DNA of 64,000 bases, taken from NCBI GenBank assembly GCA_025656675.1, contig JAHXHN010000003.1:186001-250000 (forward strand), written 5' to 3'. Below the pieces are notes generated by a model that did no database searches, was not told where the DNA came from, and saw nothing but the letters and a program-made list of their open reading frames with translations. Positions 35,293-45,377 of this stretch are shown in pieces (the first letter of the stretch is position 1; each line of letters opens with the position of its first letter). Origin of the DNA: Candidatus Thiodiazotropha sp. (ex Codakia rugifera) (GTDB lineage Bacteria; Pseudomonadota; Gammaproteobacteria; Chromatiales; Chromatiaceae). The translations under genes and the position numbers were made by a program.

Positions 35293-36221
35293 CTACCGGT
35301 TCCGTCACTGATGCGTGGATCAATCAGACCATAGACTATATCAGTCAGTGTATTGACCAAAACATAGGAGAGGCTGATAAACAATACACAACCCTGTACC
35401 ACCGGATAGTCCCGTTTCTGGATGGATTCGATCATCAGTGACCCAATTCCCGGCCAATCGAATACCACCTCAGTGACGATAGCCCCACCCAATAATGCGC
35501 CAAGTTGCAGGCCAAGCAAGGTAATCACTGGCAACCAGGCATTTCGCATTGCGTGATGCCAGATAACCCTCGATTCACCCAACCCCTTAGCTCTTGCCGT
35601 ACGTACATAATCCTCTCCCAACACCTCCAACAGACTGCTCCGGACCATCCGCGCCAGGATGGCGGCAAAGGATGAGCCCAATGTCACAGCAGGTAGTATC
35701 AGGCTGCTGAATCCCTCCCTGCCACTGACCGGGGTCCAACCTAGCCAGAGAGAGAAGCAGAGAATCAACATCGGCCCCAGCCAAAAATTGGGGATAGATA
35801 TGCCCAGCATAGAAAACCCCATTGCACCCCAATCCCATGATCCACCACGGTTCACGGCGGCTAAAATACCCAAGGGAATGGCAATCAACAGGGCACAAAG
35901 GAGTGCCGCAAAGGCAAGTTGCAGGGTTGCAGGAATATGACCGGCCAACAGCTCAGTAACGGGTTGTTTCGTGTGTAAAGAACTCCCCAGGTCAAGCACC
36001 GCAATGCCTTTCAGGTACTGGCTCAGCTGAATGGCTATCGATTGGTCGAGTCCCAGGCTGACACGCAGTGCTTCCCGATCACTCGGTCTTGCCGATTCCC
36101 CAAGCATGACATCCACTGGATCACCAGGCACCAGATGGATCAACATAAAAACCAGACAAACTGTCCCTAATATCACAACCAGGGCACTCAACAATCGCGA
36201 TATGAGAAAATCCCCCATCAA
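35289..36221 (-). CDS. Peptide-type ABC transporter permease (DppB-like)
   Basis: 310-aa partner permease with N-terminal ISRLLSALVVILGTVCLVF, VPGDPVDVMLGE, the EAA loop VRSSLLEVLGEDYVRTARAK and GALLGGAIVTEVVFDWPGIG. Starts within the stop of the L,D-transpeptidase gene (4-bp overlap at 36218-36221). Works as heterodimer with the DppC-like protein. Confidence 0.92.
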   Translation of the reverse strand: MMGDFLISRLLSALVVILGTVCLVFMLIHLVPGDPVDVMLGESARPSDREALRVSLGLDQSIAIQLSQYLKGIAVLDLGSSLHTKQPVTELLAGHIPATLQLAFAALLCALLIAIPLGILAAVNRGGSWDWGAMGFSMLGISIPNFWLGPMLILCFSLWLGWTPVSGREGFSSLILPAVTLGSSFAAILARMVRSSLLEVLGEDYVRTARAKGLGESRVIWHHAMRNAWLPVITLLGLQLGALLGGAIVTEVVFDWPGIGSLMIESIQKRDYPVVQGCVLFISLSYVLVNTLTDIVYGLIDPRISDGTGR

Positions 36222-36703
36222 TCGACAATCTCCACCAAGGTACCGTTTTCAACTTGCTCAAACAGTTCCAGCAGATCCCTGTTTCGCATCCGTATACAAC
36301 CATGGGAAGCAGCTTCACCTATCAGCGCCTCATCCGGCGTGCCGTGGATATAGATGAATCGACGCAGCGTATCCACCCGGCCCCCTCTGTTCTTTCCCTT
36401 TTCTAAGCCGCTCAACCAGAGTATACGGGTAAGAATCCAGTCCCGATCGGGTTCCCGCTCACTCAGTTGCTTGCTGTAGCGTTCTCCCGTTGGACGTCTT
36501 GAAACAAAGACAGTGTTCTCTGCGCACCCCTCACCGATTTTCAGACGAATGTGATGTTTACCGCGAGGGGTACAGCCACTGTTACTCTGCTCTCCAGCCC
36601 CGTTTACCGCTGTTGAGACCTGGTAGCTATTGGTTATCTGACCCGCCACAATGCAAAGCAGACGCTGTTGCAACAGTTCAATACGCAGCTGCAGTTTGGG
36701 CAT
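36218..36703 (-). CDS. L,D-transpeptidase (YkuD) without a signal peptide
   Basis: 161 aa. The catalytic motif is HGTP (120-123) ... SHGCIRMRN with Cys136; TPRGKHHI and GERYSKQLSE are also usual. No signal peptide or membrane helix is seen in the frame (MPKLQLRIELLQQRLLCIVA), unlike periplasmic cross-linking enzymes. Overlaps the binding-protein gene by 26 bp and the DppB gene by 4 bp, so it is embedded in the peptide-transport operon. It may act on imported muropeptides, or the true start and export signal may be missed. Confidence 0.87.
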   Translation of the reverse strand: MPKLQLRIELLQQRLLCIVAGQITNSYQVSTAVNGAGEQSNSGCTPRGKHHIRLKIGEGCAENTVFVSRRPTGERYSKQLSEREPDRDWILTRILWLSGLEKGKNRGGRVDTLRRFIYIHGTPDEALIGEAASHGCIRMRNRDLLELFEQVENGTLVEIVD

Positions 36704-38330
36704 GCTGTAAATCCTCTGAGTGGTGAATACTCACCCGTTCAAGTCCGTCATAGTTTCCATCCATCATCAGTTCATAACCTGAAACCCGAGCTCCCAATGC
36801 AGATACCTGATCTTCATACCATAGCGGAACATAGGGTAGGTCATGATGGATCTGCTGTTGTATTTGACGATAGAGGCTTGCCTGTTGTGGCAAGGTTTTC
36901 GCTGCTTCAGCCTGAAGCAACAACCTATCAACCGATGGACTACTGTATCGCCCACGATTGGCCCCTATCGGTGGCAGTGAATCACTGGCAAAGATATACC
37001 TGAAAATATCCGGTGTACGGATACCGACCCAACTCAAACTATAGAGCTGGAAATTTCCTCGCTTAATGTCACCGAAAAATGTCCCCCAATCATAGCTACG
37101 CAGGTCAACCTCAATTCCGACTGCTTTCAACTGGCTTTGAATGATTGTTGCAAGCCGGATTCGATAGGGGTCACTGGAAGTTTTATAAATCAGACGCAAA
37201 GGATTTTCTGCATCGTAACCCGCTTCAGAGAGAAGCGCTCTTGAAGTGGCAGGATCATAAGTATACCTAGTCAGATCGCCGCTACCTGCCCAGTGTTCAG
37301 GTGGAAAAAGGGTTTCAGCCTGGCGTGCTGCACCGTGCATCACCTGATCGATGATCCCCTGTCTATCAATTGCATGAGCTATGGCCCGGCGTACTCTAGG
37401 GTCTCCTGTATCAGGATCCTGCAAATTAAATCCGAGGTAGGTGAAATTGCTTCCGTGGCGTCGCTGCAGATCAATCCCGGTCTGTAGCTGGAGGTATCCG
37501 ATCAATTCTGGCGAGAGATCATTCTGCAGCATGTCAATTTCACCACGCAGAAGTTTCAGCGCCCGCACAGTAGGATTTTTCACCTCCAGCAACTCAATGA
37601 GTTGATGGTCGTGCCTTCTCTCCAATATGAGCTTTCCCGATTCCGGCCAAGCGTAAACGGTAAACGGACCGCTCCCAATCGGTTGACGTGTAAAATTGTG
37701 GGCTTTCTTGAGTAACTCAGCAGGCAGAATATCCAGTGTCATGTAGGCGGGAAACAGTGGATCAGCACGGGAAAGACGGAAATCGATCGTGGACTGATCC
37801 ACTATCCTGACCGACTCAATCAGGGTCAGGCTGGCACGTCGAGGCGATGCATTGTCCGGATCAAGTACATGTTGGTAAGTCGCTATCACATCATCTGCTT
37901 CGAGCCGACCGCCATCTGTGAAATGGTTGGCACTATCATTCAAGTAAAACCGATAGTGTCGTGGGGATAGCTTTTGCCAGTCAGCAATACCGGGTACCGG
38001 CATGCTCTGTGAGTCAAACTCTACCAATCGTTGGTAGATCAGCCTGTTGATCCTCTCAGATGTCGCATCGGTGGCGAAGCGTGGATCGAGATTCAAAGGC
38101 GCTGATGCCAACCCCATTCGTATCGCCGGATAATCATCAGGTTGACTGCAGGCGGCAAGTAACAACAAAACCATTAATCCGATAGCGGGTAGCCATCCAG
38201 AAACAAGGGAGTTCTTTTTGCTAAGCCGCAAAGAAAAAACCGATAGGGTGAGAGATAACAAGCGATTGTAATTTTGCAATCTTAGCGTCGTTGTGAGCAC
38301 TTCTCTTCCAGCTAAGTACTGCCATCTCAT
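36678..38330 (-). CDS. Peptide/solute-binding lipoprotein of an ABC transporter (SBP_bac_5)
   Basis: 550 aa as opened at ATG 38330. The lipoprotein signal lies late (LPAIGLMVLLLLAAC, Cys61), so the real start may be further in, for example TTG near residue 34. Family features: INRLIYQRLVEFD, the YRFYL...FTDG segment, DPRVRRAIAHAIDRQGI and YVPLWYEDQ. Captures peptides or similar in the periplasm for the two permeases downstream. First gene of a four-gene operon. Confidence 0.9.
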   Translation of the reverse strand: MRWQYLAGREVLTTTLRLQNYNRLLSLTLSVFSLRLSKKNSLVSGWLPAIGLMVLLLLAACSQPDDYPAIRMGLASAPLNLDPRFATDATSERINRLIYQRLVEFDSQSMPVPGIADWQKLSPRHYRFYLNDSANHFTDGGRLEADDVIATYQHVLDPDNASPRRASLTLIESVRIVDQSTIDFRLSRADPLFPAYMTLDILPAELLKKAHNFTRQPIGSGPFTVYAWPESGKLILERRHDHQLIELLEVKNPTVRALKLLRGEIDMLQNDLSPELIGYLQLQTGIDLQRRHGSNFTYLGFNLQDPDTGDPRVRRAIAHAIDRQGIIDQVMHGAARQAETLFPPEHWAGSGDLTRYTYDPATSRALLSEAGYDAENPLRLIYKTSSDPYRIRLATIIQSQLKAVGIEVDLRSYDWGTFFGDIKRGNFQLYSLSWVGIRTPDIFRYIFASDSLPPIGANRGRYSSPSVDRLLLQAEAAKTLPQQASLYRQIQQQIHHDLPYVPLWYEDQVSALGARVSGYELMMDGNYDGLERVSIHHSEDLQHAQTAAAY

Positions 38331-38340
38331 TTAGAGACCA

Positions 38341-38808
38341 CTACCAATTACAAAATGGATGACTGACCAGGCTGGCATTGTAGTAGCGACTATCTGTTGA
38401 GACTTCCTTACCTGCCCATGCCGGCATGAGAAACGCCTCCTCCTCTGAGCTTAATTCCACTTCAGCAACCACCAATCCCTGGTTGGCACCATGAAAGACA
38501 TCCAACTCCCAGGTATGGTCACCACACTGCACCTGGTAACGCACCTTGTCTATAACAGCCCCTGATACCTGGTTTGCAAGCAACGCCTCAGCATCCTGTA
38601 TCGGAATGGTATATTCATATTCACTACGGCTGATGCCTTTCGTTCTGCCCTTTATGGTCAATCGGGCTTCATTCTCTGCTACACGCACCCGCACACTTGC
38701 ATTGGGCGAGTTACACAGATAACCCTGTTTCATGACCGCTTTACTAAGAACATCGTTACGCCATTTATCGTTTATTACCAAATATTTACGTTCGATTTCT
38801 AAAGCCAT
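38341..38808 (-). CDS. CYTH-domain (inorganic triphosphatase-like) protein
   Basis: 155 aa. The CYTH signature EIERKYLV lies right at the N terminus; basic residues of the tunnel (RVRVAENEARLTIKGRTKG) and acidic ones (EYEYTIP, AEVELSSEEEAF) follow. Single CYTH domain without a CHAD domain, as in small bacterial triphosphatases of the YgiF/NeuTTM type. Ends 10 bp before the transporter operon and may be co-transcribed. Confidence 0.9.
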   Translation of the reverse strand: MALEIERKYLVINDKWRNDVLSKAVMKQGYLCNSPNASVRVRVAENEARLTIKGRTKGISRSEYEYTIPIQDAEALLANQVSGAVIDKVRYQVQCGDHTWELDVFHGANQGLVVAEVELSSEEEAFLMPAWAGKEVSTDSRYYNASLVSHPFCNW

Positions 38809-38924
38809 ATATTAACCACTTTTGTCATCATTCATTTACCCATTCCCTGGTAGCTGGTGAAGCACTCATATCCCCTTTCTCACTAACCGGTAACCGCTGC
38901 TATTGCAAGTAGTGATCTGAGTTA

Positions 38925-40259
38925 TCAACGCTTTTCAAACAATGCAATCGACTCCACATGGGCCGTATGGGGGAACATATCCATGACACCCGCATGCACC
39001 ATGCGATAACCGAGTTCATGCACCAGAATACCGGCATCCCGCGCCAGTGTGCCCGGATAGCAGGAGACATAGACAATACGCTGAGCACCCAGTTTAGGGA
39101 GGTGTTCAACGATTTCTTGAGCTCCACTACGGGGTGGATCAAGCAATACTTTATTGAATCGTTGTAGCAACCAAGGCTCATTTTCCAATGTTTCGTAGAG
39201 ATTTGCTGTATAGAAACTTACATTGTCCATGTGATTGAGTTCAGCGTTCTCTCTGGCTCTTGCAACTAGCCCAGCATCACCTTCAATACCGGTAACATGC
39301 CCAGCGGCACGTGCCAGTGGCAGGGTAAAGTTGCCTAACCCACAAAACAGATCCAATACCTGGTCATCCCTATTCAACTGCAGCATTGTGATTGCACGCC
39401 GGATCATCTGCCGGTTGATATCGCTATTGACCTGGGTAAAGTCACTGGGCAAAAAATGCAGTTGCAGATCAAAGTCAGGCAGATCATAAGTCAGCGATGC
39501 TGCCTCACCATTCAATGGTTTGACGCTGTCTGGACCCGCTTCCTGAATATAGATAGCAACCTGATGTTGAGGGCCAAACAATGCCAGCTTCGACAGGTCC
39601 TCATGACTGGGGGTTGAAAGCATGCGAAAGATCAATACACAACTTTCATCGCCCATCGCCATTTCAATCTGTGGTATTTGATCGCGTATCGAGAGCTGGT
39701 CGATCAGGCTGCTTAGTTGCGGCAACAACTCACCCACCCGGGGATGTAAAATATGGCAACGATCGATATCAGCGACAAAGGAGGAACCGCGTTCACGGAA
39801 GCCGACCAAAGTACCTCCTTTTTTGGGCACATAGCGTACCCCCAATCGAGCTTTACGACGATAGCCCCACACGGAATCACCGACCAGAGGAGTGAGTACC
39901 TCTTCAGGTGTCACCTTTCCAATATGCTTCAACGCATCCAGCATCGCCTGCTGCTTACTCTCCACTTGTGCTTTCGACTCCTGATGCTGCAGACTGCATC
40001 CTCCACAGACACCAAACTGGTTACAAAGCGGTTCTACTCTTTGTGGGGAGGCGTTGATGACCTCTACCAGCCTGCCCTCATCGTATTTACGCCAGCGACC
40101 CGTATAGAGAAAACGCACCCGTTCCCCGGGTAGTGAACCATGTACAAAGGTTGCCTTGCCCGCTATATGTGCGACACCTTTACCATCATGTGTCAAAGTG
40201 TCAATCTCTGCTTCAAACGGTTCTACCGGAAGCTGCTTACGTCTACGTCTGCGCCCCAT
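38925..40259 (-). CDS. rlmD: 23S rRNA (uracil-1939-C5)-methyltransferase RlmD
   Basis: 444 aa. TRAM domain at the N terminus, 4Fe-4S cysteines in CNQFGVCGGCSLQHQ, SAM motif VLDLFCGLGNFTLPLA, LDPPRSGAQE and the catalytic Cys in IVYVSCYPGTLARD. The frame is open to 40322, but ATG 40259 (MGRRRRRKQ) is preferred; it begins 1 nt after the cysM stop (TGA-G-ATG), so the two genes are coupled. Confidence 0.94.
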   Translation of the reverse strand: MGRRRRRKQLPVEPFEAEIDTLTHDGKGVAHIAGKATFVHGSLPGERVRFLYTGRWRKYDEGRLVEVINASPQRVEPLCNQFGVCGGCSLQHQESKAQVESKQQAMLDALKHIGKVTPEEVLTPLVGDSVWGYRRKARLGVRYVPKKGGTLVGFRERGSSFVADIDRCHILHPRVGELLPQLSSLIDQLSIRDQIPQIEMAMGDESCVLIFRMLSTPSHEDLSKLALFGPQHQVAIYIQEAGPDSVKPLNGEAASLTYDLPDFDLQLHFLPSDFTQVNSDINRQMIRRAITMLQLNRDDQVLDLFCGLGNFTLPLARAAGHVTGIEGDAGLVARARENAELNHMDNVSFYTANLYETLENEPWLLQRFNKVLLDPPRSGAQEIVEHLPKLGAQRIVYVSCYPGTLARDAGILVHELGYRMVHAGVMDMFPHTAHVESIALFEKR

Positions 40260-40260
40260 C

Positions 40261-41154
40261 TCAGCTACTTGGAAAGACGTCAGTCGAGAGGTAGCGATCA
40301 CCTCGATCACAGACAATGGCAACGATTACGCCATTCTCCACTGTACCTGCCAGTTTTAAGGCAGCAGCAACCGCTCCACCGGAAGAGATTCCTGCAAAGA
40401 TCCCTTCTCTGGCAGCCAATAGCCGTGTCGTCTCCTCCGCCTCTTGCTGCGAAATGTCGAGAATACGGTCGATTCGAGAGGCATCATAAATCTTTGGCAG
40501 ATAGGCCTCCGGCCAGCGGCGAATACCTGGAATATTGGCACCTTCCATGGGCTGTACACCCACTATCTCTATGGCTGGATTCTTTGATTTGAGATAAATC
40601 GAGGTACCCATTATGGTGCCGGTGGTACCCATCGCACTGACAAAATGGGTTACTTCACCCTTGGTGTCCTGCCATATCTCCGGTCCGGTCCCATCGATAT
40701 GGGCTTGCGGATTGTCCTGGTTTGAAAACTGATCCAGGATTACCCCCTGGCCGGTTGCTTCCAACGCCTGAGCCTTGTCAATGGCTGCCTCCATGCTGCC
40801 CTCTTTCGGCGTCAACACCAAATCAGCGCCATAGGCCTTCATCACCGCTCGGCGCTCCAGACTCATATGCTCAGGCATTACCAGGATTAAGTGATACCCC
40901 TTGATTGCCGCTGCCATAGCCAGTGCAATACCGGTATTCCCACTGGTCGCCTCGATCAGCGTATCACCAGGTTTGATGGTTCCACGCGCCTCCGCATGGC
41001 TGATCATGCTTAGAGCAGGTCTGTCCTTAACCGAACCGGCAGGATTGTTCCCTTCCAGCTTCACCAGTATGGTATTGCTGTTGTTCCCTGACAATCGCTG
41101 TAACCTGACCAGTGGTGTATTACCGACGAATTCTTCTATTGTTTTGTAGTACAT
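40261..41154 (-). CDS. cysM: Cysteine synthase B
   Basis: 297-aa PLP enzyme making cysteine from O-acetylserine and sulfide or thiosulfate. Schiff-base Lys in NPAGSVKDRPALSMI, then EATSGNTGIALAMAAA, VSAMGTTGTIMG and ISSGGAVAAALK. The CysM-type VGVQPMEGANIPGIRRWPEA separates it from CysK. Upstream partner of rlmD. Confidence 0.94.
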   Translation of the reverse strand: MYYKTIEEFVGNTPLVRLQRLSGNNSNTILVKLEGNNPAGSVKDRPALSMISHAEARGTIKPGDTLIEATSGNTGIALAMAAAIKGYHLILVMPEHMSLERRAVMKAYGADLVLTPKEGSMEAAIDKAQALEATGQGVILDQFSNQDNPQAHIDGTGPEIWQDTKGEVTHFVSAMGTTGTIMGTSIYLKSKNPAIEIVGVQPMEGANIPGIRRWPEAYLPKIYDASRIDRILDISQQEAEETTRLLAAREGIFAGISSGGAVAAALKLAGTVENGVIVAIVCDRGDRYLSTDVFPSS

Positions 41155-41320
41155 AAGGGCAATTTTACCCTGTTTATTCGACTGAGATCAGCATTCTTTT
41201 ACAATTCCATCGATAAAATTGACGTTAGATAGGCCGAAATGGTGGGATTGATGATCTATTATTAGGGAAACTCTGAAAATGTCAGGGATTAACTAGAAAA
41301 AACCATCAGGAGAGATCAGC

Positions 41321-41749
41321 ATGCATACTGTCAATCAACTCTTACAAAGCAAGGGCTTCGATGTCGTGACTATCGATCTCAACGCCTCGGTTTTCGAGGC
41401 ATTGAAGCTCATGGCCGAGAAGGGGATTGGCTCACTCGTGGTATTGGAGAATGGTAGTGTGGCAGGCCTCTTCTCCGAACGTGACTATGCCCGCAACATC
41501 ATACTGAAGGGGCGTACCTCGAAAGAGACCAGTGTAGAAGAGATCATGACTCGCCATGTCATTGTGATCACACCCCAACAAAGTGTTGAAGAGTGTATGG
41601 CGATCATGACCGATAAACGTGTTCGTCACCTTCCGGTCATGCAGGACGAGAAACTCGTGGGTATTATATCTATCGGTGATCTAGTGAAAGCCATTATCGA
41701 GGAGCAGCAGTTTGTTATTGAACAATTGGTCAGTTACATCAACGGTTAA
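41321..41749 (+). CDS. Two-CBS-domain protein
   Basis: 142 aa made only of a CBS pair: FEALKLMAEKGIGSLVVLEN and IMTRHVIVITPQQSVEECMA followed by RVRHLPVMQDEKLVGIISIG. GLFSERDYAR links them. Probably a small adenosyl-ligand sensor (AMP, ATP, SAM). AGGAGA lies about 8 nt before the ATG. Target not evident. Confidence 0.92.
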   Translation: MHTVNQLLQSKGFDVVTIDLNASVFEALKLMAEKGIGSLVVLENGSVAGLFSERDYARNIILKGRTSKETSVEEIMTRHVIVITPQQSVEECMAIMTDKRVRHLPVMQDEKLVGIISIGDLVKAIIEEQQFVIEQLVSYING

Positions 41750-41813
41750 ACCTTTTCCTGGAAATCTGCGTTAAATTCTATCCACCCGGAAGCTGCTCTT
41801 TGTCTTTAAAAGC

Positions 41814-42650
41814 ATGCGAAGAAATGGAATGCTGAAAAAAATAGAGCAAGCACCCATTGATTTCAACCAGCTGCAGAATACTCAGGGGGAAACTGTAAAG
41901 CGTTATAACAAACAGCCCCAGCCATTTGAAATACGCGAACAGGGAAGTCTGCGCTGGATTCGCTTCTCTGACGGATCGATTCAGTCAGTCATGCTACTGC
42001 AAGAACCTGCCTACCCAATGCTTGATTACATTCAGGGTCTGCTCTGCTCACTACTCTATTCTCAGCAACCCGGCAGTTTGCTCAATCTTGGTTTCGGGGC
42101 GGGATCAATTGAACGCTTTGTGTTATCTCAACTGCCAGAAATTGAAATAGTTTCAGTAGAAATCGACCCAAACATGGTCAGTTTTAGCAGAGACTATTTC
42201 AATCTCCCCAAATCTCACCCTGTAGCTGTAAGTTCTGCTGAGCACTTTCTCGATACGAATCGGAAATCGTTCGACATTGTAGTGTGTGACATCTACATAA
42301 AACGACACACAGAAAACCCACTGCAAACAACATCCTTTTATCAAGATATTGCTTCTATTCTCAACCAGGGTGGGGTGCTGGCAATAAACTGCCTGCCAGT
42401 CTCGGAGTCCGAAATAATCGATCTACTTCTGAAGATACGCAAAGTCTTCCCATGGATTGTTTTGTTTGATGTCCCATCGCTACAAAATGTTGTCTTGTAT
42501 TGCTCACTATCAGCACCTCCAGAAATTTCAACCCTGCTGATTCGTTCAGACCAGTTACATCAGTCATCAGGTTTGAATCTGTTACCTATATGTAAGCAAC
42601 TTATCCGGCTTCCGGAAAGTAACCCGCACAGCTGTAGCGTGAAACTATAA
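41814..42650 (+). CDS. Spermidine-synthase-like Rossmann protein
   Basis: Up to 278 aa. Motif I LLNLGFGAGSIERFVLSQLP, then EIVSVEIDPNMVSFSRDYF and FDIVVCDIYI are those of spermidine synthase/SAM-dependent transferases. The usual catalytic D in GGxG-x-D context is not obvious (HTENPLQTTSFYQ), so polyamine synthesis is not assured. ATG 41814 or ATG 41829 (MLKKIEQ) may start it. Followed 54 bp later by the DUF389 gene. Confidence 0.75.
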   Translation: MRRNGMLKKIEQAPIDFNQLQNTQGETVKRYNKQPQPFEIREQGSLRWIRFSDGSIQSVMLLQEPAYPMLDYIQGLLCSLLYSQQPGSLLNLGFGAGSIERFVLSQLPEIEIVSVEIDPNMVSFSRDYFNLPKSHPVAVSSAEHFLDTNRKSFDIVVCDIYIKRHTENPLQTTSFYQDIASILNQGGVLAINCLPVSESEIIDLLLKIRKVFPWIVLFDVPSLQNVVLYCSLSAPPEISTLLIRSDQLHQSSGLNLLPICKQLIRLPESNPHSCSVKL

Positions 42651-42704
42651 CAGGGCAAGATCTATCTATCTCCTCATACCTTAACCTGAGAGCAAAACTA
42701 AAAT

Positions 42705-43688
42705 ATGAAACTGATTGAGGTAATTGCAAATACAGGCAGCCAGGCAACAATTTCAATTATTGCAGAAAAGTACAAAGCAAGGGATTTCAGGCTTGGTCAG
42801 AAAGGAGAAGATGGTCGTCAACCAATTCGAATGCTGATCACGGATGAGTTTGTACAACCTACTCTTGATGCCTTACAGAATATCCTTGGCGCACAATCGA
42901 CAGCACGGATCATCGTCTTTCCCATCGATGCCACCCTACCACGCGCTAAAACTGAGCAGGAGAAGGAACAGGATATCGCCAGCTCGACCAGGGAAGCAAT
43001 GTATGCCTCTGTTGAAAAAAATGCCCGATTGGACAGTAATTTTATTTTTCTGGTTATACTTTCCACCGTGGTAGCAGCCATTGGTCTGGTGAAAGACAAT
43101 GTTGCTGTTGTCATCGGTGCGATGGTAATAGCCCCACTGTTAGGACCCAATCTCGCATTTGGGCTCGGTACGGCACTGGGTGATGTTCGTTTGATGCAAA
43201 AATCGCTCAAGTCACTCCTCACTGGAATCGTAATCGCTATCGCTCTCTCCTATTTAATTGGTCTGCTGTGGCCGTTCGGATTAACCAGTCCTGAGTTACT
43301 GGCACGCACTGAAGTGGGCATGGACTCACTTGCACTCGCTCTCGCTTCCGGTGCAGCGGCAGCACTCTCGTTAACCACTGGATTGCCAAGCGTATTGGTC
43401 GGTGTGATGGTGGCAGTAGCCTTGTTACCACCGGCTACCGCTGTAGGTCTGACACTTGGCCATTCAAGACCGGACCTGGCATTGGATGCAACTCTCTTGC
43501 TTGCGGCGAACATTGTTTGTGTTAATCTCGCAGCTAAACTCGTTTTCCTGGTAAAAGGTATACAACCCCGCACCTGGGCGGAAAAGGCGAAGGCAAAGCG
43601 TGCAATGAGTATCTACATTGGCGTCTGGATCATCACCCTGGTATTGGTAACCATGGCAATCATCGCACGTTCACAACTCAGCATCTGA
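42705..43688 (+). CDS. DUF389 (TIGR00341-type) membrane protein
   Basis: 327 aa. A soluble N-terminal alpha/beta domain of about 85 residues (MKLIEVIANTGSQATISIIA) precedes several membrane helices with the family words VVIGAMVIAPLLGPNLAFGL and VGVMVAVALLPPATAVGL. Function of the family is unknown; a transport or stress role is often assumed. Confidence 0.88.
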   Translation: MKLIEVIANTGSQATISIIAEKYKARDFRLGQKGEDGRQPIRMLITDEFVQPTLDALQNILGAQSTARIIVFPIDATLPRAKTEQEKEQDIASSTREAMYASVEKNARLDSNFIFLVILSTVVAAIGLVKDNVAVVIGAMVIAPLLGPNLAFGLGTALGDVRLMQKSLKSLLTGIVIAIALSYLIGLLWPFGLTSPELLARTEVGMDSLALALASGAAAALSLTTGLPSVLVGVMVAVALLPPATAVGLTLGHSRPDLALDATLLLAANIVCVNLAAKLVFLVKGIQPRTWAEKAKAKRAMSIYIGVWIITLVLVTMAIIARSQLSI

Positions 43689-43864
43689 TTTTCCACCTTC
43701 ACCCTAATAAGTGGGCAGGTCATATGAATCACAACAAGTTATTTCGTCAGGAGAGAGAAATCCAAATCCACGGTGTTTGGAGATACCTCCTATCGTCGGC
43801 ATGACACAAGACTTGAAATCAGAAATCCGTGATCGTTTCAGGAATCATTTACGAAGATTCGCAT

Positions 43865-44593
43865 CTATTTACAGCATAGTCTTTTCATCTCTTTCACAGC
43901 TTTGTCCAGGCCGGTAAATAGTGCGCGACAGATGATCGAATGACCAATATTCAATTCGGTGATACCATCAATTGCAACAATGCTTTGCACATTATGGTAA
44001 TCAAGGCCATGTCCTGCGTTGACCTGAAGACCGATACGCTTTCCATAATCAACTGCGTTGATTATCCGTTCCAGTTCTACATGCCGAGCCCGGTCATTTA
44101 TGGCATCGGCATAGTGCCCAGTATGTATTTCAACTACAGCAGCCCCAGACTCCTTAGCCGCTTCCAATTGCTGAGTATCCGCATCGATAAAAAGTGACAC
44201 TCTTATTCCGGCATCATTCAATTCACTACAATAGTCCTTCATGTAGTCCAGGTTTCCTACCACATCAAGACCACCTTCAGTAGTCAGTTCTTCACGCTTT
44301 TCTGGTACCAGGCAGCAATCATGAGGTCTGAAGCGTGTAGCGATCGATGCCATTTCAGATGTTGCGGCCATTTCGAGATTCATGCGAGTCTGCAATAGAT
44401 CACTCAGCATTTCTACGTCCCTGTCCTGAATATGTCTTCTATCCTCTCTCAAATGGAGAGTAATGACATCAGCACCTGCCTGTTCAGCCACTATGGCAGC
44501 TTGTACAGGTTCCGGATAACGGGTCCCACGTGCTTGTCGTAGCGTCGCCACATGATCAATATTGACGCCTAGTAGGATCTCATTTTCAACCAT
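43865..44593 (-). CDS. pdxJ: Pyridoxine 5'-phosphate synthase
   Basis: 242 aa, condenses 1-deoxyxylulose 5-phosphate with 3-amino-2-oxopropyl phosphate. [43 protein letters not shown] and [12 protein letters not shown] are diagnostic. Starts 8 bp after recO. Last gene of the lepA-to-pdxJ series; acpS, which often follows, is not present before the convergent region. Confidence 0.96.
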   Translation of the reverse strand: MVENEILLGVNIDHVATLRQARGTRYPEPVQAAIVAEQAGADVITLHLREDRRHIQDRDVEMLSDLLQTRMNLEMAATSEMASIATRFRPHDCCLVPEKREELTTEGGLDVVGNLDYMKDYCSELNDAGIRVSLFIDADTQQLEAAKESGAAVVEIHTGHYADAINDRARHVELERIINAVDYGKRIGLQVNAGHGLDYHNVQSIVAIDGITELNIGHSIICRALFTGLDKAVKEMKRLCCK

Positions 44594-44601
44594 CTCTATT
44601 C

Positions 44602-45306
44602 CTATCTCAGGGATTGAAATAACTCCCTGCTCTTGAGGGGTTTGTCGCCTATATAGAAGTTGATGACACGGCGCATGAGGCGTTTTGCCTCGAATGCACC
44701 TTGTTCATCTAACTTCTCTCTATTATGCAGACATATCAATGTTCGTCCACGTATCCCGGTCTCGGATCGACCTGATACTGTTCTCACAGGTCCATGCTCG
44801 ATGTGATAATCATAATAACAATCAGGATCTATCAACTCGTCATTATCAGCAGTACGATCAAGCAGTAATCCATAGCCCAACTCTTTCATCAGTTGAATTT
44901 CAAAATCCCTCAAACATTGAGCAGCCAATTCTGTAGAAGTGAGTCGAACAAGTGTTTGATGATACTGTATGTAGAGGTAAGGATAAGGATCCCCCCGTTC
45001 CAATAGCCTCATCAACAACTCATTCAGATAGATCCCACAATAAACCCTATCGCCCGCTAAACGAAGCGGACGTCCATCGACCTCAACATGAGCAAGACTC
45101 TTTACCTCCCCCCTACCACTGAGAGAAACCAGCAAGGGAGTGAAAGGTTGTAGCAACAAGGCACGTGATGAACGACCTGATTTTGCACCTCGGGCAATGG
45201 CAGGCAATCTTCCCTCACTGGCGATAAACAGTTCTAACAGAAGACTCGTGTTGCGGTAGTCACGTCGATGTATGAGAAACGCAGGAATCAGTTCATTCCT
45301 CGACAC
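44602..45306 (-). CDS. recO: DNA repair protein RecO
   Basis: 234 aa. OB-fold N terminus with [29 protein letters not shown] and [20 protein letters not shown]; mediator that loads RecA on SSB-coated DNA with RecF/RecR. No zinc-binding cysteine cluster, as in other gammaproteobacterial RecO. Between era and pdxJ in the usual order. Confidence 0.94.
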   Translation of the reverse strand: MSRNELIPAFLIHRRDYRNTSLLLELFIASEGRLPAIARGAKSGRSSRALLLQPFTPLLVSLSGRGEVKSLAHVEVDGRPLRLAGDRVYCGIYLNELLMRLLERGDPYPYLYIQYHQTLVRLTSTELAAQCLRDFEIQLMKELGYGLLLDRTADNDELIDPDCYYDYHIEHGPVRTVSGRSETGIRGRTLICLHNREKLDEQGAFEAKRLMRRVINFYIGDKPLKSRELFQSLR

Positions 45307-45377
45307 AAGTCCAGTCCTCCTACATACAACCTATCGCCGTTTACCCGGCAACCGAATAGATTGCCAGGCTAGCAAAG

